A stretch of DNA of 45,431 nucleotides from an uncultured Microscilla sp. (GTDB lineage: Bacteria > Bacteroidota > Bacteroidia > Cytophagales > Microscillaceae): contig NZ_CANLRP010000054.1 in NCBI RefSeq assembly GCF_947493425.1, forward strand, positions 1 through 45,431, given 5' to 3'. Under the pieces are notes generated by a model. That model was not told the DNA's origin, did not search any database, and was given only the letters and a program-made list of their open reading frames with translations. Positions 1 to 8,391 of the stretch are shown here, piece by piece; position 1 is the first letter of the stretch; the number at the start of each line of letters is the position of its first letter. The position numbers were made by a program, and so were the translations under genes.

Positions 1-75
1 GCCGCGTTTTTTGACCTCGCCTGACCAAAAAATATTTCCTTAAACTATAGAACTTTATTTTTGCATCGTTCCTTA
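1..75 (+). repeat. 3' end of a dispersed intergenic repeat (family R3), cut by the window edge
   Basis: The A-rich stretch at about 25-45, the CTATAGAA-T core and the TTTATTTTTGC stretch match, with a few mismatches, the 3' part of the repeat copy at 5181-5240. The box TATTTTTG at 56-63 fits the Bacteroidetes -7 consensus TAnnTTTG. No gene on the plus strand starts just after it, so the box may be only a remnant. Confidence 0.5.
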
Positions 76-79
76 TGTC

Positions 80-430
80 TTACTTCCTTACAATCTTCAG
101 TTTTTCTTTAAAAGAAATGATCTCGCCACTTTCTCCTTGAGATTTGATGATAAAATCAACGTCTTTCTTCACTGTATAGTCTTTGAGCAACTTCTTGGGA
201 TATTCATGGTTCCGGAGGTCATCAATGATTTGAGAAACTACATTGGCTTCCTCAAAGTTTTCCTCCATCAATATTTCGTCGCGGTATTGCTCAAATAGTT
301 CAGGGGTAAACTCCTGATAGCTTGATCCTCGTTTGAATAAACGTGCCAAAATAACAATGATAATAGCTACCAGTACAATACCCAATATAAAACCGACGCC
401 AATGCCAATGCCTTGTAATAAATAACTCAT
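80..430 (-). CDS. small single-pass membrane protein of unknown function
   Basis: The product is 116 residues. An N-terminal hydrophobic helix (about residues 7-30, glycine- and isoleucine-rich) is followed by an RLFKR stop-transfer patch and a charged soluble tail of about 80 residues, probably cytoplasmic. The open frame continues 26 codons upstream, but that part (MYVNQQ...) does not read as a protein, and the internal ATG puts the membrane helix at the very N-terminus, so I start there. I do not recognise the family. The next gene is on the same strand about 200 bp away, which gives no functional context. Confidence 0.7.
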   Translation of the reverse strand: MSYLLQGIGIGVGFILGIVLVAIIIVILARLFKRGSSYQEFTPELFEQYRDEILMEENFEEANVVSQIIDDLRNHEYPKKLLKDYTVKKDVDFIIKSQGESGEIISFKEKLKIVRK

Positions 431-632
431 AGTGAAATAGTGTGTTAAAAAACGTGCTTTAATAATATTGCTGATGTAAACCCCGAATGATTGTTGGTTA
501 ACATACAACGTTTAATATATACCCCAGGTTGTACACAACCTACCTATAAAATCTAACTGGCGACAAGTATTTTTTGGCAAATTTGCTACCAGAAAGAGGA
601 ATGCTGACAAAACGTCTTGTGTATGCTCAGGT

Positions 633-1007
633 TTAGTTTACTACCACTTCAGATACCCTCTGTAAAGCATCAATACGTACCCGCAACGTTCGGCCCAAGC
701 TACCCTTGTTACCTTTGCACTGACTGCCTGCATCTATAAAGTAGACATAAAAACGTTGATTTCTGCGATACAATTCATTTTTATCCGGACGCCCCAGCAA
801 TTGCATAAGCTGCCCTGCTTCTACTTTGACCAATTTATCTTTGTTTTTTTCCAGTGCGGGTAATAAAGCAGCTCGGTAATTTTTACAGGCATTGGGGTCC
901 TCTTTCCATTTTTTGGCATCAAACCCCTCTATTTCAGGAGCCGATTTGCAGCTAAATAAGATATTTATCAACCCTAAAAATAGTACATAGTAAATCGTTT
1001 TTCTCAT
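633..1007 (-). CDS. outer-membrane lipoprotein, SmpA/OmlA/BamE-like fold
   Basis: The product is 124 residues. A hydrophobic signal ends in the lipobox ILFSC, giving a lipidated cysteine at residue 20. The mature part has the run QLMQLLGRPDKNE followed by a YVYFID strand. This 'LLG-PD ... Y-Y' pattern is the hallmark of the small BLIP-like/SmpA-OmlA domain used by BamE and related lipoproteins. The protein probably sits in the outer membrane or periplasm, but a role in beta-barrel assembly is only an inference from the fold. Lipoprotein status is clear; the domain call is moderately sure. The gene stands alone. Confidence 0.7.
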   Translation of the reverse strand: MRKTIYYVLFLGLINILFSCKSAPEIEGFDAKKWKEDPNACKNYRAALLPALEKNKDKLVKVEAGQLMQLLGRPDKNELYRRNQRFYVYFIDAGSQCKGNKGSLGRTLRVRIDALQRVSEVVVN

Positions 1008-1246
1008 AAATGCAAAAATAACGAATATATATGATTGAATAGCAGAGTTTCTTTATAAAACCCGCTTTTACCCCGCCTCACCCACGGGGTCAGATGCTAA
1101 TAGGCTTTGGGTGATCTCACTGTTTTTGAGCAGAGTTCAGTTTTTTCGCTTAAAAACTCCCGGCTTTAATAACCTTTTGTCAGACAAGTTGTTCAAATTT
1201 GACTCATAAATATGTGGTAAGTAAGTAGCAGTGAGCAATTAGCTAT

Positions 1247-1283
1247 AAGTCCTTAGATACCGATGCATATCGGTGCTACAAGT
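1247..1283 (+). repeat. 37-bp dispersed repeat (family R1), copy 1
   Basis: The reverse complement recurs at 25393-25429 with only two or three mismatches. The centre is a small hairpin, ACCGAT / ATCGGT with a 4-base loop, flanked by constant arms. The surrounding 1008-1444 stretch has no gene. Apart from this repeat and the promoter-like box at 1335 I see nothing in it. Confidence 0.7.
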
Positions 1284-1316
1284 AAAGATAACTCTCTAAT
1301 AATATGATAGTTATAC

Positions 1317-1342
1317 TTGCATATTAGGTATATTTAATTTTG
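1317..1342 (+). promoter_or_regulatory. candidate sigma-A type promoter for the TauE/SafE gene
   Basis: TAATTTTG at 1335-1342 matches the Bacteroidetes -7 box TAnnTTTG exactly. A TTG at 1317-1319 lies about 18 bases upstream, where the -33 TTTG element is expected. The start codon is about 100 bases downstream. A nearly identical block, including the upstream AATAATATGATAG, precedes the gene at 6282, which suggests that it is repeat-borne. Confidence 0.45.
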
Positions 1343-1444
1343 TCTTGGTACATACTAAGTGCAAAACCTCTCTACTCTTTTTTTGACTAATGTCCCCCTA
1401 GTATTTGCACCTGGATAGGGCAATGCATAGTTTTGCGCACATAT

Positions 1445-2215
1445 ATGGCATTATTTATATTCGACTTATCTTCTTCACTCCAGCTCAGCTGGCTTTCGTG
1501 GGTACTTGCCGGGCTTGCTGGCTTTATCATAGGCGTGTCCAAGGCAGGCATTAAAGGGATTTCTATTATGGTAGTTACCCTTATGGCAATGGTGTTTGGG
1601 GGCAAAGCCTCTACTGGTATTATACTGCCTTTGCTGTTGGTAGGCGATGTGTTTGCCGTTATCTACTACCACCGCTACACCGAATGGCATCACCTTAAGC
1701 GTTTGTTGCCCGCCATGATGCTGGGCGTAGTAATAGGCGCCTGGATAGGCAAAGATTTACCCGAAAGGGTATTTAAGCAAATGATGGCAGCCATTATACT
1801 TGCCACTGTAGCCATGATGTATTGGTGGGATCGACAAAAAAACAAACAAGTACCCAATCATTGGTGGTTTGCCATCATGATGGGGCTCATGGCGGGTTTT
1901 ACTACTATGATAGGTAACCTTGCCGGGGCATTTACCAACTTGTTTTTTCTGGCTATGCGTTTGCCCAAAAATAATTTTATAGGCACGGCTGCCTGGCTAT
2001 TTTTACTCATCAACCTGTTCAAACTACCCTTTCATATTTTTGCCTGGCAAACCATCACCTTAGACACTGTAAGCCTTGATGTTCGTTTGGTACCCCTGGT
2101 TTTGCTGGGCTTGTTGACAGGGGTGCGCCTGGTCAGAAAAATAAACGAACGCTATTACCGCAAACTTATTCTTATACTCACTGGTATAGGCGCCATTGTG
2201 ATATTATTGAAGTAG
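1445..2215 (+). CDS. TauE/SafE (DUF81) family membrane transporter
   Basis: The product is 256 residues and almost entirely hydrophobic, with about eight membrane helices. The first helix carries the family-typical GFIIGVSKAGIKG signature, and the second half repeats the pattern (GLMAGFTTMIGNLAGAF), as expected for the duplicated TauE/SafE fold. Members export sulfite, sulfoacetate or related organic anions; the substrate here cannot be read. I start at the ATG at 1445 because the frame's first possible start is a TTG four codons upstream. The gene converges on a BtuF-like gene with a gap of only 9 bp, so the two share no operon. Confidence 0.88.
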   Translation: MALFIFDLSSSLQLSWLSWVLAGLAGFIIGVSKAGIKGISIMVVTLMAMVFGGKASTGIILPLLLVGDVFAVIYYHRYTEWHHLKRLLPAMMLGVVIGAWIGKDLPERVFKQMMAAIILATVAMMYWWDRQKNKQVPNHWWFAIMMGLMAGFTTMIGNLAGAFTNLFFLAMRLPKNNFIGTAAWLFLLINLFKLPFHIFAWQTITLDTVSLDVRLVPLVLLGLLTGVRLVRKINERYYRKLILILTGIGAIVILLK

Positions 2216-2224
2216 GCAAGTTTA

Positions 2225-3019
2225 TCAAACGGTCACCTCGTTTAACAATTGCCTAAAATAAGCCGGAGCCAAACGCAACCGACTGCCATACCACGAAAAA
2301 AGCTCCCCATCTACCAACAAGACTTTAGCCTGGGGACAAGCCTGTTGAAACTCTTCCAGGTGTTTTTGTTTAAAGGGGTAAGGTTCAGACGATAACAAAA
2401 TAATATCGGGCAATTGTGCTTCCAGTTGTTCGAGGCTTATTTCGGGATAACGGGGCTGATGAGCAAATACATTTTGCCAGCCACAGTGTTTGAGCATTTC
2501 GTCGATAAAATTTTGGCTGCCAGCCACCATATAGGGCTTGCGCCAAATAAAGTAAGCAACCTTGGCAGAAAATGCTTGGTCGGGTAGTACAAATGCGTCA
2601 AATTGGTCTTTTATCTGTTGTATGAGCACTTGAGCACGTGGGCTGGTCTGGGTGATTTCGCCCAATTGCTGCATCATTTGCAAAGCATCGTCCAAAGTAA
2701 AGATGTCGCTCATCCATACTGGGTACTTTTTTGCCAAGGTGTCAATGCCTTCCTGGTAGTTTTCTTCTTTGTTGCCAATAATCAGGTCGGGCTTAAGTGC
2801 ATCTATGCGGTCAAAGTGAAAGTTTTTGGTGCCTCCTATATGGGTTTTAGTAGCACATAAAGCCTTAGGGTGCACGCAAAACTTAGTGATACCTACTATT
2901 TGGTCTTGCAACCCTAAGTCAAACAAAAGTTCAGTTTGTGAGGGCACCAAAGACACAATACGCTGAGGAAAGTCAGCAATGGTTACCTTACGTTGCATTT
3001 GATCAGTAAATACAGGCAT
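2225..3019 (-). CDS. BtuF-like helical-backbone metal receptor (ABC-type substrate-binding fold)
   Basis: The product is 264 residues. It shows the class III binding-protein pattern: PQRIVSLVPSQTELLFDLGL near the N-terminus, then DALKPDLIIGNKEEN, and a C-terminal lobe with ISLEQLEAQLPDIILLSSEPYPF. Family members bind cobalamin, haem or siderophores for ABC uptake. No signal peptide or lipobox is present if translation begins at MPVFTDQ. The frame extends 28 codons upstream through a hydrophobic, cysteine-rich stretch (MYLGILCIQGV...), but that does not end in a convincing cleavage site. No permease or ATPase lies beside it. The protein may therefore be cytoplasmic, as in other orphan members of the family. 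Ligand unknown. Confidence 0.82.
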   Translation of the reverse strand: MPVFTDQMQRKVTIADFPQRIVSLVPSQTELLFDLGLQDQIVGITKFCVHPKALCATKTHIGGTKNFHFDRIDALKPDLIIGNKEENYQEGIDTLAKKYPVWMSDIFTLDDALQMMQQLGEITQTSPRAQVLIQQIKDQFDAFVLPDQAFSAKVAYFIWRKPYMVAGSQNFIDEMLKHCGWQNVFAHQPRYPEISLEQLEAQLPDIILLSSEPYPFKQKHLEEFQQACPQAKVLLVDGELFSWYGSRLRLAPAYFRQLLNEVTV

Positions 3020-3127
3020 AATTATAAGAGTTGTTGAACGACAAAGGTACAATATTGGACATAAAAAAAGCACACCCTGAATACAGAGTATGCCTAGATA
3101 CATTTTCCCAATTGAACGGGGAGGTGT

Positions 3128-3298
3128 TTATTTTTTTCCTGCTTTTGAGCCAAATACGAAACGGTACGCACCAATTACTAAAACGGCGGCAACTGCTATA
3201 AACAGAATATTGCGTAGCATTCCAGCGAGGAACTTAAACGCAACCAAACCGACTACAATTAGTACTACAAAAAAAACAAGTTTTGTTGTTTTATTCAT
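3128..3298 (-). CDS. 56-residue hydrophobic membrane protein
   Basis: Reading the minus strand from the ATG at 3298 gives a 56-codon frame ending in TAA. It starts MNKTTKLVFFVVLIVVGL and ends FGSKAGKK. It has two membrane helices (about residues 7-27 and 30-48) joined by a short loop, and positively charged ends. This looks like a true small membrane protein, because the lysines at both ends and the uninterrupted hydrophobic core are not expected by chance. The plus-strand frame over the same bases is poor in composition. It lies upstream of the BtuF-like gene on the same strand, with a gap of about 110 bp. Family not recognised. Confidence 0.6.
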   Translation of the reverse strand: MNKTTKLVFFVVLIVVGLVAFKFLAGMLRNILFIAVAAVLVIGAYRFVFGSKAGKK

Positions 3299-3632
3299 GT
3301 CTTATATAGATTTTGTTTCTGCGAATGATATAATAAATAAACGAAAATTTAACGTTTTGTGCAAGTTTTACCTTGATTCTCGTAATATGCATAACGAGTA
3401 TTGTGTAATGCAAGTTACATTTTTATACCTAGTATTCAAAGGATTTAGGTAATTTAATCAGCATACTCAAATAGATTTGCCACTTCAAAAAACGGCATTT
3501 TGCCTGAAATTTCATTACTTTATCTCCCAGTTATTATGTTATACATTAACTTATACGTTTTTTAGTGTAACGAAGCTTTTCAAACGCTTTACTTTTTCTA
3601 TAAACTTTGCCCAAGTGCCAAAACAACAAACA
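3299..3632. other. 334-bp gap without a gene
   Basis: This AT-rich stretch lies between the divergent small membrane protein gene and the OmpA-family gene. It must hold promoters in both directions. I see no convincing -7 box, hairpin or repeat in it. The plus-strand frame that runs through its second half into the OmpA gene has a poor composition, and I do not treat it as part of the protein. Confidence 0.5.
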
Positions 3633-4994
3633 ATGAAGAGACACCTACTCGAACATTTTACTGTTTTATTACTCATTTTTTGCATAGGAGCTGAGGGCTA
3701 CGCCCAAATCAAGATAAACACGCCCAAAACCAAAAAAACCAACTTCAATGTAGCCACTGTTGCACTCACACTGACGGCCAAAGACGCTGAAAACCGCCAA
3801 AAGTTTTTGCGCCCCCAGGTACAGGTACTCAACGACTCTACCAAGCAGGCGTTGAGCGGGTTTCCGGGTAGTTTTGCCCAAGATCAACTCAGCCTAAACC
3901 TGCCTATTTATAAAAAGTACCAAATTAAATTGAGCCTTGCCGACTATGCCGATACTACTCTTGTTTATGACCTTACGGGCACAAAGGTTAACTATAAAGA
4001 CAAGCAACAGGTATTGATGCGCCCCCAAAGGGTGGCTTTTGGGCTAAAAGTAAGCGATGTAGAAACAGGAAACGATGTGCCAGTAAATGTGGTATTGAAC
4101 AACAAAAACCGAAATGAGCAAATTACACTGAACAACAAAGACCGAAACAAAGATGGTGTATACAAGGTAGGTATCCGCGAGAAAGACGATTACGATGTAG
4201 AGATAAAAGATGGCAATAACCTGGCAATTTATAAAGGGAAAATAAACAAAAACAAAGGAACTAACTTCTTGATAACCGCCCAAAAGGTGCAAGGTTATAA
4301 TATATATACAGTGCGCCAATTTAAAGATGCAGCAAACCTAAAAGACGCGAGTTTGCTGGCAGTAAAGGGGGGAAAGACGGTGTCGTTGAATGTACAAGAT
4401 TTAGAAACAGATGAAAATATAAAAGCAGGGGCTATTTTTACCAACAAAAACCGTAACGAACAAATTATTATTCATCCGACAACAGGTTCGGGCAAGGCTA
4501 TTCAAGTGAAACTACGTGAAGGCGATGAATACGATATGGAAGTAAACGCCTCGAAAAACTATTTTTTCCATACCCAAAAAATAAAAGTTCGGCCAAAGGG
4601 CGCTTCAAAAGATGTAACAGTAAGGCTCACCAAGTTAAAAACCGGGGCTAAGATTGCCCTGAACGATATTTATTTTGACTTTAACTCGGCAGCACTCAAA
4701 GACTCTTCTTTTATAGAGCTCGATCGGGTAGTAAAAATGCTGCGGACCAACCCTAAGGTAAAGTTGAGTATAGAAGCTCACACCGATAATGTAGGAAGTA
4801 AGAGGAAGAATTTGAAACTGTCGAACCGACGTGCCAAAAGTGTAGCAGATTATCTCAAAGAAAAGAAAATTGGCCAAAACAGATTGGTCACCAAGGGGTT
4901 TGGTGAAGACCGCCCTCTGGTGCCCAATACCAGCAAAAAGAACAAGGCTAAAAATCGAAGGGTAGAACTGCGGGTAATTCGCTCGACACAGTAA
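3633..4994 (+). CDS. OmpA-family outer-membrane/peptidoglycan-binding protein
   Basis: The product is 453 residues. A signal peptide (MKRHLLEHFTVLLLIFCIG..., cleavage after GYAQ) leads into about 300 residues of tandem beta-rich repeats. Two of these share LNNKNRNEQITL / TNKNRNEQIIIH blocks followed by REKDDYDVEIK / REGDEYDMEV, so the middle contains an internal duplication. The C-terminal 110 residues are an OmpA_C domain: IYFDFNSAAL, IEAHTDNVGS, LSNRRAKSVADYL, VTKGFGEDRPLVPN and NRRVEL, with the peptidoglycan-binding D and R residues present. I start at 3633 because the preceding 52 codons are not protein-like and this ATG opens a perfect signal sequence. It probably anchors an outer-membrane assembly to the wall. 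Confidence 0.88.
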   Translation: MKRHLLEHFTVLLLIFCIGAEGYAQIKINTPKTKKTNFNVATVALTLTAKDAENRQKFLRPQVQVLNDSTKQALSGFPGSFAQDQLSLNLPIYKKYQIKLSLADYADTTLVYDLTGTKVNYKDKQQVLMRPQRVAFGLKVSDVETGNDVPVNVVLNNKNRNEQITLNNKDRNKDGVYKVGIREKDDYDVEIKDGNNLAIYKGKINKNKGTNFLITAQKVQGYNIYTVRQFKDAANLKDASLLAVKGGKTVSLNVQDLETDENIKAGAIFTNKNRNEQIIIHPTTGSGKAIQVKLREGDEYDMEVNASKNYFFHTQKIKVRPKGASKDVTVRLTKLKTGAKIALNDIYFDFNSAALKDSSFIELDRVVKMLRTNPKVKLSIEAHTDNVGSKRKNLKLSNRRAKSVADYLKEKKIGQNRLVTKGFGEDRPLVPNTSKKNKAKNRRVELRVIRSTQ

Positions 4995-5090
4995 ACCCAC
5001 AAATGTAGTATTACAAAAAACCGTGACTTAAACTTAGGAATGGTACCAAAATAAATTTACATTCTTAACCTCATCTTTTGAGGCTATACT

Positions 5091-5220
5091 TTGTTAAAAA
5101 ATAGCCGAATAGCGATGCTATTAGTCGGCCATCCCTCAAGCTCGCTCAATATCCACTGGATATTGCCGTGCCGCGTATAGCAACAAAATATTTTAGCGTT
5201 ACTATAGAAATTTATTTTTA
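5091..5220 (+). repeat. dispersed repeat family R3, intact copy
   Basis: The block with AATAGCCGAATAGCG, GGCCATCCCTCAAGCTCGCT and CAATATCCACTGGATATTGC recurs at 35860-36080. There it is interrupted exactly in the middle of ATATCCACT|GGATAT. The centre here is a short palindrome (ATATCCACTGGATAT). The copy ends with TATTTTTA at 5213-5220, one base off the TAnnTTTG box, 35 bases before the next start codon, so it may supply the promoter of the gene at 5256. Confidence 0.75.
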
Positions 5221-5255
5221 CACCATTCCTTAAAATAAACAATAAGGGGTATTTT

Positions 5256-6068
5256 ATGATAAAACTTCTAATAAGGTCAGTAATGATACTGGGGCTTTTT
5301 GCTGGCATCGCCAACGCCCAGATAGATTTCCAACAGCGTAACCCGGTACTACAAAAAGACAGCAACCGTATTATGATTGGCTATAGCATAATAGAAACCA
5401 ACGCCAAACCAGGTGACTACCTGGCTACTTATAACATTCAACTGACGTATACTCAAGATGGCGGCGCTACTTTTATAGGACCCCTTACCCAAGTAAAAGG
5501 TGATGTGGGCAATGAGCTGATTGCTGGAAAAGACCAAAAAATATATTGGTATTACCTGGCCGAAGGCAATGGGTTTGACGGGCAAAATGTAGAGTTTAAG
5601 GTAGATGCCTCGTATGAACCTTTCTTAGGTGGTCCAATCAATGCGTTGCGTTCGGCATTGTTGCCAGGTTGGGGCAATGTGTATGTAAAGAAACCCCGTA
5701 AAAAATGGAAATGGCGCTGGATGCTTACTGCGGCGGGCACTTATGGGCTTATTGCGGGTAGTTTGTATTTAAAGCAGTTGTCGAACAACAACTACCAAAA
5801 GTACCTGGAGGCAACTACCTTAAGCGAAACCCAGGATTTGTATAAGCGAGCCAACCAGCAAAACCTGCTTGCTACTACAGCAGCGGTGTTGGCGGCGGGT
5901 TTATGGGCTTACGACATAGTAAAAGTGGCTATAAGAGGAGGACATAACAAAAAACGAAAGAAAAGAATTATCAGACGAAACCTGCAAAGAAGGCAGCAAA
6001 AGGTGATCAGCCTGGGGTATAACCCCGTATTTAACTCTTCTACTATAGGATTTTTATGGAAGTTTTAA
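5256..6068 (+). CDS. exported DUF5683-like protein
   Basis: The product is 270 residues. The signal peptide MIKLLIRSVMILGLFAGIANA is followed by a beta-rich domain of about 100 residues with an Ig/FN3 flavour (YNIQLTYTQDGGATF). Then comes the motif INALRSALLPGWGNVYVKKP and a hydrophobic helix (AAGTYGLIAGSLYL), with a second helix at LLATTAAVLAAGLWAYDIV. The 'RSALLPGWGQ/N-Y' motif before two helices is typical of the DUF5683/DUF5683-like family in Bacteroidetes. The C-terminus is strongly basic (KKRKKRIIRRNLQRRQQK). Function unknown; probably an envelope membrane protein. It lies directly after an R3 repeat. Confidence 0.72.
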   Translation: MIKLLIRSVMILGLFAGIANAQIDFQQRNPVLQKDSNRIMIGYSIIETNAKPGDYLATYNIQLTYTQDGGATFIGPLTQVKGDVGNELIAGKDQKIYWYYLAEGNGFDGQNVEFKVDASYEPFLGGPINALRSALLPGWGNVYVKKPRKKWKWRWMLTAAGTYGLIAGSLYLKQLSNNNYQKYLEATTLSETQDLYKRANQQNLLATTAAVLAAGLWAYDIVKVAIRGGHNKKRKKRIIRRNLQRRQQKVISLGYNPVFNSSTIGFLWKF

Positions 6069-6123
6069 AACAATAGCTCAAACTACTGCATTGGGGATTA
6101 AATAAATATATTATTTATTCGAG

Positions 6124-6231
6124 GGTATTTTGTTTGCTGACGCACTTCAAAAAGTGCGCATAGCCAAAGCTACGTAAACTTTTTGAAGTAAAGTAAGCGG
6201 GCTAAAGACTCCGAATAATATGATAGGAATT
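6124..6231 (+). repeat. dispersed hairpin repeat family R2, copy A
   Basis: A perfect 12-bp inverted repeat (ACTTCAAAAAGT at 6144-6155, ACTTTTTGAAGT at 6178-6189) encloses GCATAGCC...GCTACG. The same layout occurs at 17543-17636 and 45326-45431, always in gene-free DNA, with the conserved core TAGCC-TAGCTACG and a trailing CCGAAATAATG-like end. The structure is conserved although the arms differ between copies. Confidence 0.75.
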
Positions 6232-6259
6232 TAGTTTCCAGTGCACCACTCCCAATATT

Positions 6260-6267
6260 TAATTTTG
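6260..6267 (+). promoter_or_regulatory. candidate -7 promoter box (TAATTTTG) before the FN3-like lipoprotein
   Basis: The box matches TAnnTTTG exactly and lies 14 bases before the chosen start. The flanking bases (ATATTTAATTTTG, then TTGG) are shared with the box at 1335, about 5 kb away, as is the AATAATATGATAG block upstream. No good -33 TTTG is seen at the usual distance. Confidence 0.4.
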
Positions 6268-6281
6268 ATTTGGCACTTACA

Positions 6282-6965
6282 ATGACAAGAACTGGACTTT
6301 ATATGTTTTTTTGCCTGATGGCACTTTCTGCCTGTGACCTGGTGCAACTGGAACGAAAAAATTTTGTGGCCACCGGAACCACTGATAGCCTGGACTATAC
6401 CAACGCCACCATTACAGGTACGCTACGCGATGTAAGCAACCGCAATGGTAGTAGGGTAAAGCAACATGGACACTGTTGGGATACCGTTATTAACCCTATG
6501 GTAGAAGAAGGCAAACAATTTACCGAACTAGGCGAAAAACGCAAAGCGGGCAATTATACCAGTAGCCTTACCCCGCTCCAACCTGGCGCTACTTATTTTG
6601 TGAGGGGGTATACTTATGACAATGAAAATGGCTTTATCTATGGCGAAAACTATAAGTTTACTGTTCCCAGGGTTACTACTTTTATAGTGATTGTAAAAGA
6701 CACCAGCGCTCAGGCAATAGGTAAACTAGACCTTGTGCCTACAAATCCTGTCATAGAGCACGGACATTGTTGGTCAATCAATGAAAACCCTACCATTGCT
6801 GACAGTGTTACAGCGTTGGGCGCCAAATCTGACAGTCTTGATTTTATAAGTAATATAGGTTACCTAAACAGAGAAACCGAATATAATGTACGCACATACA
6901 TTATTACCCAAAAAGACACTTTGTATGGACAGAATGGCTTGTTTACCACGCTCCCAAAAAAATAA
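6282..6965 (+). CDS. lipoprotein with two fibronectin-III-like repeats
   Basis: The product is 227 residues. The signal MTRTGLYMFFCLMALSAC ends in a lipobox with cysteine 18. Two repeats of about 90 residues follow. Each contains HGHCW (VKQHGHCWDT, IEHGHCWSIN), a '-NP-' turn, and a closing 'ATYFVRGYTYDNENGFIYGE' or 'TEYNVRTYIITQKDTLYGQ' strand, as in the FN3-like repeats common on Bacteroidetes surface proteins. A TTG four codons upstream is also in frame, but the ATG gives the better signal peptide. Probably surface or outer-membrane attached; ligand unknown. Confidence 0.75.
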   Translation: MTRTGLYMFFCLMALSACDLVQLERKNFVATGTTDSLDYTNATITGTLRDVSNRNGSRVKQHGHCWDTVINPMVEEGKQFTELGEKRKAGNYTSSLTPLQPGATYFVRGYTYDNENGFIYGENYKFTVPRVTTFIVIVKDTSAQAIGKLDLVPTNPVIEHGHCWSINENPTIADSVTALGAKSDSLDFISNIGYLNRETEYNVRTYIITQKDTLYGQNGLFTTLPKK

Positions 6966-7091
6966 TTGGTAAACAACAATTCGTTGGTGCCACCTTGTCT
7001 TGTCATATAAAACGTATACAGGATGGCACAACTTTAGCGGGAGTAAATGTACTTAATCCATCTATTATTAAAATAACAGGCATAATAAATT

Positions 7092-8111
7092 ATGAAAAGG
7101 TTTTTCATTTTAGGGGTGTTTTCTCTGATATTTGACAGTGTGGCTTTACAGAAAACTTACGCCAATAATGATCCTGCTTACTCTATCAATTACCCCATTG
7201 CAAAACAAATTATTCAAACTGTATCGAAAAAACTCAATACAAGTATCACTACCCTCAAACAAAGGCTGGTAGCTTATAAAAACACTTTTTTTGCCAAAGA
7301 AAAGCTTGAAAAAGATACCCTGATCAAACAACTCCATGCTTTGCGCGATAAGTATTACCAGTATAGAGTATGGTTGGTTGCCCGAAAAATGGAAGGAAAA
7401 AATATTTACCATAACTACGGCTACAATGGCAAAAATGACGAAAGCAACACGTGTGTAAATGGATGGTGCCAGGTAATGGCAGGCACTGGAGTAGGCAAAT
7501 TGCGTGAGCTGGCGTATGGCAAGGTACACCTCCTAAAAAAAACCTTGGAAATAGAAAAACAAAAGCTACAGGCAAAAACACCAGGGAAGAAAATAAAAGC
7601 CAACCTTTCGCAAAAAATACCTCAATATATCAATGTAGAACGCCTGGTAAGCAAAACCAGCGACTTAGGCTTTATTCCTATAGATGTAGACCTTGCCAAA
7701 CGAGGCGATATGTTGGTGCAGTATTATTGGAAACAACGCCAGGAATTTGTTTTTGCCCCTCAACACGTGAGCATATTAGACTATGTACTCGACTACAAAA
7801 ACGGGATATATGAAATAAGAGATTGGCACGAAGGCATCAAAGGGCAACCCTATATTTACCGAAATGGCTATAATATGGAATCGAGTTTTAATAACCTGCT
7901 CACGTATAACAACATGTATTTTGGTTATACTGGTCAGCGGGGGCAAGAGCGCAACTTGATAAGTAAAAACAAAAACATATACCAGGCTTTTGGCTACTTT
8001 GGCAACCAAACAGAAAAAGCCCGAATGATTGTACTAAAGCTAGACATTAGCCGTGCCCGCCTTGTTGTTTATAAAAAAGTATTTGAAGTGTTGCTGGCAT
8101 CGGTAGAATAA
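7092..8111 (+). CDS. exported protein with a possible NlpC/P60- or CHAP-like domain
   Basis: The product is 339 residues. A short hydrophobic signal (residues 1-24) is followed by a lysine-rich helical region and then SNTCVNGWCQV (C121, C126). Further on comes LAKRGDMLVQYYW (about 201-213) and APQHVSILDYV with H225. The order Cys, then 'RGDML' and then 'HVSI' is the order seen in NlpC/P60 and CHAP amidases, where the cysteine and histidine are catalytic. The similarity is weak and the inserts are long, so the call is tentative. The remaining C-terminal 100 residues (tyrosine- and asparagine-rich) match nothing I know. No clear partner nearby. Confidence 0.55.
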   Translation: MKRFFILGVFSLIFDSVALQKTYANNDPAYSINYPIAKQIIQTVSKKLNTSITTLKQRLVAYKNTFFAKEKLEKDTLIKQLHALRDKYYQYRVWLVARKMEGKNIYHNYGYNGKNDESNTCVNGWCQVMAGTGVGKLRELAYGKVHLLKKTLEIEKQKLQAKTPGKKIKANLSQKIPQYINVERLVSKTSDLGFIPIDVDLAKRGDMLVQYYWKQRQEFVFAPQHVSILDYVLDYKNGIYEIRDWHEGIKGQPYIYRNGYNMESSFNNLLTYNNMYFGYTGQRGQERNLISKNKNIYQAFGYFGNQTEKARMIVLKLDISRARLVVYKKVFEVLLASVE

Positions 8112-8119
8112 TTACCTGA

Positions 8120-8357
8120 TGTTACGCAGTAAGTTCTAAGTCTGCTTATTTATATTGTTCTATGGCTTTATTGTTTGATAGTTACGCGATGCATTGCATC
8201 ACTAATGTAGCAATATAACTGTATCACAGTAGAAATTAAAACGACAAAGTAAATCTGCGTAATTTGAGTAATTACTTGTTTTTTTTAGGAGTGTTCATTT
8301 GCCTGTAGTTTGTCACAAAACCAAATGACTGGTAAACGCCATTTTTTGAACACTCCT
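8120..8357. repeat. inverted repeats in the gap before the PD40-OmpA gene
   Basis: An 11-bp perfect inverted repeat, AGGAGTGTTCA (8287-8297) and TGAACACTCCT (8347-8357), closes a 49-base loop and lies between convergent genes, so it may end transcription of one or both. A second pair, TTACGCAG near 8123 and CTGCGTAA near 8257, brackets the rest of the gap. It resembles the GTTACGC...GCGTAAC pair at about 13217-13345. Confidence 0.5.
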
Positions 8358-8391
8358 TTTGTTCTCATTGATGCTATTGATCAATAGTCAT

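Noticed and set aside
1445..3019. TauE exporter and BtuF-like receptor as a transport operon
   Set aside because: They face each other and cannot share a transcript.
3090..3452. 120-codon plus-strand frame
   Set aside because: Overlaps the better two-helix frame on the minus strand; lacks protein-like composition.
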